DNA of 64,000 nucleotides, from assembly GCA_965204095.1 (NCBI GenBank), contig OZ241991.1:2604001-2668000 (forward strand), read 5' to 3'. The translations under genes were made by a program, and so were the position numbers. Shown here one piece after another: positions 34,268 to 41,598 of this stretch (its first letter is position 1; each line of letters begins with the position of its first letter). The DNA comes from JAPPLB01 sp965204095. Its GTDB lineage: Bacteria > Acidobacteriota > Terriglobia > Bryobacterales > UBA6623. Under the pieces are notes generated by a model. It saw only the letters and a program-made list of their open reading frames with translations, did no database searches and was not told where the DNA came from.

Positions 34268-34950
34268 CCACTATCCACGGCCTCTTCCGGTTGCGGCGCC
34301 GTCCTCTTGCGGGTTCCGACGGCTTCGATCCAAGCCTCCGAGACCGCGACCAGCACCTCGATCGCAGGTTGCTCGACGGGGTTCTGCTCGTCTCCGTCGG
34401 CGAGCAACAAGGCAAGCACGCGGTCGCGCAGCACGATCGGGAAAAGGTGCACGCGATCTTCCTCCGCGGTGACCAGGATCGTGGCAAGTGGCTCTCCGAG
34501 CTCTCCGGAGCCGCCTCCGCAAACGACGGTGTCTCTCGTCTCGACGGCGTGCGCCGGCCCCGCTGCGTCGGCAAGGGGGAATTCCAGTCGCTCAACCGCC
34601 TTCCGTTGCTTTTTGTCGTCCGCGCCCGTCAGGCGGAAGCCGAGAAGCCGATCCTCTTTCTGAATGAACAGCGCCGTCCGCCGTGCGAAGCGCCCCGCCG
34701 CTTCGACCAGCGCCACGGCGATGCCCGTCACGGAGTGCTCGAGACGAATCTGCCGCAGCGCTTCAAGCAGGGATTCGCTCGCGCGGGTACGAGCCGCTTT
34801 TTCTATTTCCCCGCGCTCTTTCCGCAATCGGGCCTCCAGCCACGCGGTGTGTCTGGCGTCGAGTTGCGATGCGACTTCGCGCCGGAACTGCTCGAAGGCG
34901 GGATCGAGCAGTGAATCCAGCTCCGGGAAGTTGTCGGACTCTTCCGGCAC
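34264..34950 (-). CDS. hypothetical protein with N-terminal coiled coil and GAF-like domain
   Basis: A 228-residue cytoplasmic protein. Residues 1-75 are charged and helical (FRREVASQLDARHTAWLEAR, LRKERGEIEKAARTRASESL). Residues 80-210 look like a GAF-type sensory fold (ITGIAVALVEAAGRF-like VTGIAVALVEAAGRFARRTA, LFIQKEDRLLGFRLTG, LFPIVLRDRVLALLLAD). I do not recognise the exact family. The last residues EEAVDSG and the TAG stop are encoded by the ACTATCC heptad array, so the natural C-terminus may have been replaced. It lies just upstream of the IVP gene on the same strand. Confidence 0.65.
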   Translation of the reverse strand: MPEESDNFPELDSLLDPAFEQFRREVASQLDARHTAWLEARLRKERGEIEKAARTRASESLLEALRQIRLEHSVTGIAVALVEAAGRFARRTALFIQKEDRLLGFRLTGADDKKQRKAVERLEFPLADAAGPAHAVETRDTVVCGGGSGELGEPLATILVTAEEDRVHLFPIVLRDRVLALLLADGDEQNPVEQPAIEVLVAVSEAWIEAVGTRKRTAPQPEEAVDSG

Positions 34951-35003
34951 GTTCTATGGTTCGCGGGGCGCGAACTCCGGGGACTGCTATTGTAGCGGGA
35001 GCT

Positions 35004-35142
35004 GGCCTGCATTTCTCACCACGTGGCAAGGCAAAGTGGGTGAGAGGACCGTCAGGACGAGGCGCGAGCCGCTAACGCCGGCAATACGGTCTGCAAGTTT
35101 TTCCAATCACTAACCACTAAAAACTAGAAACTAAAAACTGCC
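35004..35142 (+). repeat. composite repeat: left half of foldback A (copy 9) and heptad tract
   Basis: GGCCTGCATTTCTCACCACG, GGCAAAGTGGGTGAGAGG, GACCGTCAGGACGAGGCGCG match the left end of element A to about 35072. Then come a linker CCGGCAATACGGTCTGCAAG and heptads (CACTAACCACTAAAAACTAG, AAACTAA) to 35142. It fills the divergent gap between the GAF-like gene and the SDR gene. Confidence 0.75.
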
Positions 35143-35184
35143 TTCGTGAAATCGGCAGTCAACAAGGGAAACGGGTCTGAGCAA

Positions 35185-35916
35185 ATGGGAGTCGAACTCG
35201 AGGGACGGGTAGCCGTCGTAACCGGAGGTAGCCGCGGCATCGGCGCCGCCGTGACGCGGGCGTTGCTGAACGAAGGAGCTTCGGTCGTCATCTGTGGGCG
35301 AAGCGCCGGGACGTTGGAGCAGGCGCTGTCGGACTTCCGGCCGCTTGGCCCTGTCGAGGGGCGTGTCTGCGATGTCGGCCGCTTCGACGAAGTGGCCGCC
35401 CTGTTCCGTTTCGTCGGTCAATCCTTCGGGAAGCTCGACTACCTGGTCAACAACGCGGGCGTAGGCCGGTTCGCGCCGGTCGACGAGATCGACCCCGCCG
35501 CTTGGGACGAGGTCATCGCCACGAACCTCAACGGAGTTTTCTATTGCTGCCGCGAGGCCGTCCCTTTGATGAAGAAGAACGGTGGCGGCTTCATCATCAA
35601 TATCGGCAGCTTGGCCGGCAAGCACCCCTTCGTCGGGGGCGCGGCGTACAACGCGTCGAAGTTCGGTTTGAACGGTTTCACCGAAGCGATGATGCTGGAC
35701 CTGCGGCACGACGGCATTCGCGTCAGCACGATCATGCCCGGCAGCGTCGATACCGGGTTCGGCGGGGCCGGCCGTCCCGCCGCCGATTGGAAGATCGCGC
35801 CGGAGCACATCGCCGCGACCGTCCTCCATCTGATCAGGATGCCCGCGAGAAGCCTTGCCAGCCGCGTCGAGATGCGGCCCAGCCGTCCTCCGAAACGCCG
35901 TGTCGGCGCAACGTGA
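35185..35916 (+). CDS. short-chain dehydrogenase/reductase
   Basis: A 243-residue classical SDR: cofactor motif TGGSRGIG (residues 13-20), structural motif NNAGVG (about 89), catalytic Ser near 140 in NIGSLAG, and YNASK (Tyr and Lys, about 154-158). Arg21-type and downstream residues (CGRSAGTLEQ) hint at NADP(H) preference, which is an inference. The substrate is unknown. The start MGVELEGRVAVVTGG is preferred over a Met 13 codons upstream, because the upstream residues are non-conserved and lie next to repeat DNA. Confidence 0.9.
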   Translation: MGVELEGRVAVVTGGSRGIGAAVTRALLNEGASVVICGRSAGTLEQALSDFRPLGPVEGRVCDVGRFDEVAALFRFVGQSFGKLDYLVNNAGVGRFAPVDEIDPAAWDEVIATNLNGVFYCCREAVPLMKKNGGGFIINIGSLAGKHPFVGGAAYNASKFGLNGFTEAMMLDLRHDGIRVSTIMPGSVDTGFGGAGRPAADWKIAPEHIAATVLHLIRMPARSLASRVEMRPSRPPKRRVGAT

Positions 35917-36170
35917 GAAGGTCCCCTGGCGAGCGAAGCACCAATCCTGGCCTGTCTTTTTCACCACGTGGCGGGGCGAAGCCGGCAGGACGAGGTGCGA
36001 GCCGCCCGAGCCAAGGCCGCCAAGGTTTTCACAAGACACGAGACAAGGCCATTGCCTGGAGCGCGGCGCAAGCCAGCGCGAATTCCGAGGTTTTCACGAA
36101 ACACGAGACACGAATCACGGCTTTTATTCGAATCACGGCCTTTCCCGTGGCTCGTTTGGTGCCTGTTGGT

Positions 36171-36192
36171 ACTGAAGCCCTTCAGTCTTGTT
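36171..36192 (+). terminator. terminator-like hairpin of module E, copy 1
   Basis: ACTGAA, loop GCCC, TTCAGT, followed by CTTGTTTTTT. The stem is short (6 bp) but a T-run follows. It lies about 250 bases downstream of the SDR gene in the same direction. Confidence 0.45.
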
Positions 36193-36503
36193 TTTTCTGC
36201 CCCGGCCTGCTAGGCATCAGGACAGGATGTCGGAAATCACCCGGATCGACTTGCCCTCGGCGCGGCGTTCGCTCGGACGGCGGCCGTCCCGAACGCTGGC
36301 AACACGGCCGCTAAGTCTTTCAAGAATCAGGACTTCCCAGCCTTTCCCGTTCACCGGCCGTCAGACATTTCTCCTGGAGCGAACCAGACCCCCCAACCAT
36401 GCTTTTCACGAAACACGAATCACGAAAGACGAATCACGGCTTTTTTTCTTTTCACGAGACACGAATCACGGCCTTTCCCGTGGCTCGTTTGGTACCTGTT
36501 GGT

Positions 36504-36527
36504 ACTGAAGCCCTTCAGTCTTTTTTT
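36504..36527 (+). terminator. terminator-like hairpin of module E, copy 2
   Basis: The same ACTGAA/TTCAGT hairpin followed by C and seven T residues. The preceding 30 bases (CCCGTGGCTCGTTTGGTACC) also match copy 1, which shows that the whole module was duplicated. Confidence 0.5.
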
Positions 36528-36800
36528 CGGTCGGAGGCCGGTTTAGGTTGAAAGTGATGACGCCGTTGCTGGGAACGAATACCTCATCCACGCCCGTCGG
36601 GGACGTGCCGGCTGGAGACAACAAAGCCGCCCGATCCAAGGCCGCCAAGGTTTTCACGAAACACGAGACACGAATCACGGCTTTTTTTCGAATCACGGAC
36701 TTTGCGGCCGTTCGGTTCTCCGTGGGTGTGCGAGGGATGGCGCCACCAGAAACCTCCGTCCGGACCACTGCACCCACCGGCGAGTCACTGTTTCCCGGTT

Positions 36801-36843
36801 CGCCATTGTTCACTATTGTTCACTATTGTTCGCCATTGTTCGG
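36801..36843 (+). repeat. 10-bp tandem repeat, four units
   Basis: CGCCATTGTT, CACTATTGTT, CACTATTGTT, CGCCATTGTT, then CGG. The period is exactly ten bases and the units alternate between two forms in a mirror-like order. Confidence 0.75.
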
Positions 36844-37252
36844 CAAAAAATATTGTCCTGCGCCAGTGCCCTCGCACCGCCCGGTCGCTGCTTTCCTGCA
36901 AGTTGTGGCGCGGCATGGGGCGGCTATGGCGCGGCATGGGCGGCCGCCGTCCCCCGCACCGGCAACACGGCCTGTATGGTTTTCACTAATCACGAGACCC
37001 GGCTCTTTCGGCCTTTCCCGCTCACCGGCCGTCAGACATTTCTCCTGGAGCGAACCAGGCCCCCAACCATGGTTTTCACGAATCACGAATCACGGACTTT
37101 ACCACCGCCCCTTGACGACTTCGCTGCGAATCTCGACGGGGCCATTCCTCGATATTCTGGGTTTTTTGCCGCCGGATAATGAGTTTTTCCCGCGTGATTC
37201 CGTGTTTATGCCTCCGGATTACGATTTTTTTCGAATCTTTACGGTTCTTCGG

Positions 37253-37305
37253 CCCCACAATTCTTCGGAATTCCCCACAATTCCTCGGAATTCTTCGGAT
37301 ACCCA
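37253..37305 (+). repeat. 20-bp tandem repeat with tetraloop hairpins
   Basis: Two units of CCCCACAATTCTTCGGAATT (second with one change) and a partial third. Each unit contains a 5-bp hairpin AATTC/GAATT closed by TTCG or CTCG. In RNA the first would carry a UUCG tetraloop. Confidence 0.65.
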
Positions 37306-37610
37306 CAAGCCGCTGTCCGCTGCCCGCGCTCCGTCCGCGCCGGCAAAACGGCTTTTCTGCTTTTCACGAACCACGCAACATGGTTTTCCCTGTCCCTGCG
37401 GCGACTCCAAGGAGAGCAACCACAAGCCCGGCCAACGGGTTTTTCTCGCATCACGAATCACGGCTTTTTCGGCCTTTCCCGCTCACCGGCCGTCAGGCAT
37501 TTCTCCTGGAGCGAACCAGGCCCCCCCGACCATGGTTTTCACGAGACACGAGTCACGAGACACGAATCACGGCTTTTACGCTCTTCACGAATCACAGCTT
37601 CCCTACCCAC

Positions 37611-37652
37611 GATTTCCCACCATTTCCCGGCATTTCCCACCATTTCCCGGCC
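37611..37652 (+). repeat. 10-bp tandem repeat, four units
   Basis: GATTTCCCAC, CATTTCCCGG, CATTTCCCAC, CATTTCCCGG. This is again a 10-base period with two alternating unit types, followed by a C-rich run. It lies at the right edge of the hub. Confidence 0.7.
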
Positions 37653-37802
37653 CCCCCACCCCCCTCCGCCGTTCTCGGTCGGCCTCACGGCGCGCGCCGT
37701 CAGCCGCCGCTCCCGCCGCCGACCGGCAAGCACGAAAGCGGATTGCCGCGAAAATATGACTCGAATGTCAACCTCGGAAAGCGAAGAAAACAAGTATGGA
37801 GA

Positions 37803-37808
37803 TATAAT
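37803..37808 (+). promoter_or_regulatory. TATAAT -10 box of the cytochrome/PPC/DUF1549 operon
   Basis: A perfect TATAAT, seven bases (CGTCACC), then the ATG at 37816. The spacing predicts a transcript that begins at the start codon. No convincing -35 lies 17 bases upstream. The geometry is identical to 30326-30339. Confidence 0.5.
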
Positions 37809-37815
37809 CGTCACC

Positions 37816-39168
37816 ATGAAGGATTGTGTCTTCGCCTTGCTGCTCCTCGTGCCGGCTCTCGGCGCCGCCGCCGACGTCAGCTACTACAACGAAGTGCGGC
37901 CGGTGATCGAGCAGTCGTGCCAGGGCTGCCATCAGCCGGCGAACAAGATGGGCGGGCTTGACCTTACTTCCTACGCGGCCATCGCGGCGGGCGGCAACAA
38001 GGGACCCGCTTTCAACGCCGGCTCTGCCGGCGAGAGCCGCCTCGTCAAGCTGCTCACCGGCGCCGGCGAGCCGCGCATGCCCTTCGGACAAGACCCTCTG
38101 CCCGAGAACGAGATCGACTTGTTCCGCAACTGGATCGACCAGGGAGCCGAAGACGATACGCCCGAGTCGGCGCGAGCGCCGCAGGTTCCGGCCGAACCGC
38201 CGAACTACATTCAACCGCCCGTCGTGACAGCCGCCGCTTATTCGCCGGACGGTGAACAGGTGGCCGTTGGCGGTTACCGCGAGATTCTCCTCCACAAAGC
38301 CGACGGCTCGAGCATTGAAGCCCGGCTTCTCGGCCGCTCCGACCGCATCCACTCCGTCGCTTTCACGCCCGACGGCAAACAGCTCGTCGCCGTGGGCGGA
38401 ACACCGGCCCGCTTCGGCGAAGTACAGGTGTGGGATCTCGCCTCGAAGAAGCAGGTGCAGTCCGTCATGACGACCTCCGACACCCTCTTCGGCGGCGATG
38501 TCTCCCCCGATGGCAAGTACGTCGTGGTCGGCGGCGCTGACAACAGTCTTCGGGCGGTCGAGGTCAATTCGGGCAAGGAACTCTTCAAGGCGGGCCATCA
38601 CGAGGACTGGGTGCTCGACGCTGTCTTCGGCATCGACGGCAAACGCATCGTATCGGTGGGCCGCGACCGGGCGGCCAAGCTCGCCAACACCGAGGACGGC
38701 GCGTTCCTCGAGAACGTAAACCTGTTGCGCGACCAGCTTTTCGTCGTGGCGCGCCACCCGCGCCGCGATTACGTGCTGATCGGCGGCGTGGACCGCGTGC
38801 CGTACCTCTACATGATGGATCGCCCGCGGGCCCTGAAAATCGCCGACGATTCCACGCTCGTGCGCCAATTCGATGAGCAGGAAGGCGCGATTTACGCCCT
38901 CGCTTTCAGTCCCGACGGCAGCCGCATCGCCGTGGGCGGTATCGCCGAGGTCGTGAACCTGTACGACACCGAGTCCGGCGACAGCACTGGGCGTTGCGCT
39001 CTCCCTGGCGGCGGGGCCTTCGTCCTGGCGTTTCGTCCGGACGGGAAGCAACTGCTCGCCGCGGGATTCGACGGACTCCTTCGCGTCTTTGACACGGAAA
39101 CCGGCAAGCTTCTCAAGGAATGGACGGCGGTGCCGGTTGAGCAGGGACGGCTGAGGTCAGCGCGCTAG
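37816..39168 (+). CDS. exported cytochrome c (planctomycete type) fused to WD40 repeats
   Basis: A 450-residue protein. The signal peptide (MKDCVFALLLLVPALGAAA) is followed by a haem-binding domain of the PSCyt1 type (VRPVIEQSCQGCHQPANKMG; Cys35, Cys38, His39) that also contains LLTGAGEPRMPFGQDPLP and ENEIDLFRNWIDQGA. From about residue 140 come WD40 blades (AYSPDGEQVAVGGYREI, AFTPDGKQLVAVGG, AFSPDGSRIAVGGIAEV, AFRPDGKQLLAAGFDGLLRV), likely one propeller. The location is periplasm or outer surface. It is the first gene of a four-gene operon with PPC and DUF1549/DUF1553 proteins. The cellular role of these clusters is not established. Confidence 0.9.
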   Translation: MKDCVFALLLLVPALGAAADVSYYNEVRPVIEQSCQGCHQPANKMGGLDLTSYAAIAAGGNKGPAFNAGSAGESRLVKLLTGAGEPRMPFGQDPLPENEIDLFRNWIDQGAEDDTPESARAPQVPAEPPNYIQPPVVTAAAYSPDGEQVAVGGYREILLHKADGSSIEARLLGRSDRIHSVAFTPDGKQLVAVGGTPARFGEVQVWDLASKKQVQSVMTTSDTLFGGDVSPDGKYVVVGGADNSLRAVEVNSGKELFKAGHHEDWVLDAVFGIDGKRIVSVGRDRAAKLANTEDGAFLENVNLLRDQLFVVARHPRRDYVLIGGVDRVPYLYMMDRPRALKIADDSTLVRQFDEQEGAIYALAFSPDGSRIAVGGIAEVVNLYDTESGDSTGRCALPGGGAFVLAFRPDGKQLLAAGFDGLLRVFDTETGKLLKEWTAVPVEQGRLRSAR

Positions 39169-39186
39169 ACGGGATAGAGAGAAGAG

Positions 39187-41589
39187 ATGCAACGCCGGCT
39201 CTTGACATGGTGGTTGGTTGCCGTTGCGGCCGCAACGGCGGCGGGACCTTCGCTCACTCGACTCGAACCCTGGGGCGCCCGGCGAGGAACGGCGGTCACG
39301 CTCACGCTCGAGGGTTACGGCCTCAGCGGAGATCTCAAGATCGTCACCAACCTGCCGGGCGAACTCACCGAGTTGACTTCCGAGCGCCCGGGCCGTGAGT
39401 TGCCGCTGCTTCTCGAGTTGGCGAAAGATGCCCCCGTCGGCTCTTACCCCGTTCGCATCGCAACGAAGGCGGGCATTTCGAATGTCCTGCTCTTCACCGT
39501 GGGTCCCTTCCCGGAAGTGGAAGAAGCCGAGTCGGCGTCCATGCGTCGGATGTACTCGAACGACTCGACCGGTACGGCGGAGGAAATCAGCCTGCCGGCC
39601 ACCGTCAACGGTACCCTGCGCGGCTCCGATCGCGACTGGTACCGCTTCGTGGGTGAGGCGGGCGGGAAGGTCGTCGTGGAAGTCGAAGCGCGCCGGGCGG
39701 GCTCGGCGGTAGACGCGGTCATCGAGGTTCGAGACAGCGGCGGCAACACGATCACCCGTAACAACGACGCCCTCGGAATCGGCGTCGACCCGCGCGCCGA
39801 AGTCGACATCCCCGCGGACGGCGTGTTTTTCGTGCAAGTCCGCGACGCCCGCTTCAGCACCCAGAAGATGAACTTCTACCGCCTGCGCGCCGGGCGGTAT
39901 TCGTATGCGGAAGCCGTCTTCCCCTTGGGCTGGAAGCGCGGCGAATCAATCGAGGTGCAGTTGCTTGGCGGCAACACGCAAAAGCCCGTGAAGGTCCGGC
40001 CCGACCTGTCAGCCGAAGCCACCGCATCGGGATTCGCCGACCTGCGCCTTCCTGATGAGAACGGGCCGCTCCCCCTGCGGATGGTCGTGGGAGACGACGA
40101 CGAAATCTTCGAGCCCGAGGGCGAAGGACCCCACCGGCTCGACCCGGGCGTCATCGTCAACGGCCGCATCGATGCCGTCGGCGAGATCGACCGCTATCGC
40201 ATCAAGGTCGAACCGGGCCGGCAATGGATGATCGAAACGCAGGCCGCCGGCCTGGGAACATCGGCGCTCTATGGCCTGCTGACGCTCTACGACGACAAAG
40301 GCCGGAAGCTCGCCTCGGCCGGCGACCAGGTTCCCGAGGAACCGCTGTCGTTCATTCGGTCGTCCGGGCAAACGTTCGGTGACCCGCATCTGGGTTTTGA
40401 AGTCCCGGAGGGAGTCACCGAAGTCACCGTTACCTTGGAAGACCTGCTTGGCAGAGGAGGACCCGAGTATGGCTACCGCCTGGTCGCCCGCCAACAGCCG
40501 CCCGATTTCACCCTGACCCTCGGCACACCGCAGGTTACGATCCCCAAAGACGGCAGCGCCATCGTCAGCGCCAACGTTGACCGGCGCGGTTACCTGGGAG
40601 CCATCCGGCTCGAGGTCGACGGCCTGCCGGACGACGTCGAGCTGCAGGGCGGACACATCCCCGCCGAGGTCGGAGGCATGACTACCTCCCGAATCTCGCG
40701 CCAGGGCGTGCTTACCCTTACCCCGAAGCCCGGCGCCGAGGCAAAAGAGCTTGCTCTCACCGTGTGGGGCGAAGGTGTCCTCGAGGATGGCCGCACCGTT
40801 CGAGTCAAGGCGCGCGCGCCCGGCCTGCAAACCGGCGTCATGGGCCGCGGACAGAAAGTCGTCACCGCGCCCTGGTTGACAGCGCGGGTGCCGGCGAAAG
40901 TCGCCGAACCCGATGAGGCCGCCCTCCGTGTCCTCACGCCGCAGAAAGCCCGCCTGATCCAGGGTATGGAAACCGAGGTCCGTTGGCGGTTCGAAGGCGG
41001 AGGAGCGCCCATCGGCCGCATCAGCGTCGGCAACACGCCGCCGGTGGGCAACATTCGCGTCATCGGAACAGCCCGGGTCAAGCCAGGGGCGAGGCAGGGC
41101 CGTTTTACCGTGATCACGACGATGGGCACCCTGCCGATGACCTTCGACCTTCTACTCAGTTCCAGGGCGCGCATCGATGGCCGCGAACAGGTCGTCTACG
41201 CCCCGGCAATCACTTTCGATGTCGTTCAGGGCTATCGCATCGAAGCGCCGGAGCAAGTCACCGCCATCCCTCGTGGGGGAAGCGCGGCCATTGTCGGCTC
41301 CTTCCACCGCGAGCCGGATTTCTCCTCGCCCGTCAGCGTCAAGGCCGACAACCTTCCTCTTGGAGTTTCCTGCTCGGCGGCGGAGATCGACGGCGCCCCG
41401 GAATCGTACCGTCTGGAATGTGAAGCCGATCCCTCCACCGAGCCGGGAGAATACGAAATCGAGCTGGCGCCCGCGTCGGTGCTGGCCGGACGCGACACCG
41501 AGTTGGTGCCCTACAAGATCGAACCTGTCATGACGGGCATCATGGTCACCGAAGCAGGAAAGATGGCGCGAGCGGAGTTACGTGAATAG
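39187..41589 (+). CDS. exported PPC-domain protein, paralogue 1
   Basis: An 800-residue secreted beta-rich protein. The signal peptide (MQRRLLTWWLVAVAAATAA) is followed by PSLTRLEPWGARRGTAVTLT (IPT/TIG-like strand pattern, about 20-115). Next is a bacterial pre-peptidase C-terminal (PPC) domain at about 135-240 (GTLRGSDRDWYRFVGEAGGK, VFFVQVRDARF), then further beta domains, some PPC-like (GRIDAVGEIDRYRIKVEPG). It ends GEYEIELAPASVLAGRD. No catalytic motif is visible. It lies 18 bases after the cytochrome gene and overlaps the Shine-Dalgarno of the next gene. Paralogous to 44103-46517 along its whole length. Confidence 0.85.
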   Translation: MQRRLLTWWLVAVAAATAAGPSLTRLEPWGARRGTAVTLTLEGYGLSGDLKIVTNLPGELTELTSERPGRELPLLLELAKDAPVGSYPVRIATKAGISNVLLFTVGPFPEVEEAESASMRRMYSNDSTGTAEEISLPATVNGTLRGSDRDWYRFVGEAGGKVVVEVEARRAGSAVDAVIEVRDSGGNTITRNNDALGIGVDPRAEVDIPADGVFFVQVRDARFSTQKMNFYRLRAGRYSYAEAVFPLGWKRGESIEVQLLGGNTQKPVKVRPDLSAEATASGFADLRLPDENGPLPLRMVVGDDDEIFEPEGEGPHRLDPGVIVNGRIDAVGEIDRYRIKVEPGRQWMIETQAAGLGTSALYGLLTLYDDKGRKLASAGDQVPEEPLSFIRSSGQTFGDPHLGFEVPEGVTEVTVTLEDLLGRGGPEYGYRLVARQQPPDFTLTLGTPQVTIPKDGSAIVSANVDRRGYLGAIRLEVDGLPDDVELQGGHIPAEVGGMTTSRISRQGVLTLTPKPGAEAKELALTVWGEGVLEDGRTVRVKARAPGLQTGVMGRGQKVVTAPWLTARVPAKVAEPDEAALRVLTPQKARLIQGMETEVRWRFEGGGAPIGRISVGNTPPVGNIRVIGTARVKPGARQGRFTVITTMGTLPMTFDLLLSSRARIDGREQVVYAPAITFDVVQGYRIEAPEQVTAIPRGGSAAIVGSFHREPDFSSPVSVKADNLPLGVSCSAAEIDGAPESYRLECEADPSTEPGEYEIELAPASVLAGRDTELVPYKIEPVMTGIMVTEAGKMARAELRE

Positions 41590-41598
41590 GAGTTGATG

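Larger units (their letters stand above)
35949..37750 (+). repeat. gene-free repeat hub (1.8 kb)
   Basis: No gene is supported here. Modules in order: left fragment of foldback A (copy 10, 35949-36006); CACGAAT arrays at 36024-36050, 36092-36140, 36405-36475, 36650-36710, 36980-37000, 37072-37100, 37447-37470 and 37536-37600; module E at 36140-36192 and 36475-36527; module D at 36344-36400, 37017-37075 and 37480-37540; module G at 37379-37446; and 10- and 20-base tandem repeats. An open frame of 403 codons (36548-37759) is low-complexity translation of these repeats and is not a gene. GC content is visibly lower than in the flanking genes. Confidence 0.8.

Noticed and set aside
36548..37759. 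A 403-codon plus-strand open frame in the repeat hub
   Set aside because: Its translation is entirely heptad and module repeats (TNHGL-like and HESR-like peptides), with no domain and no ribosome binding site.
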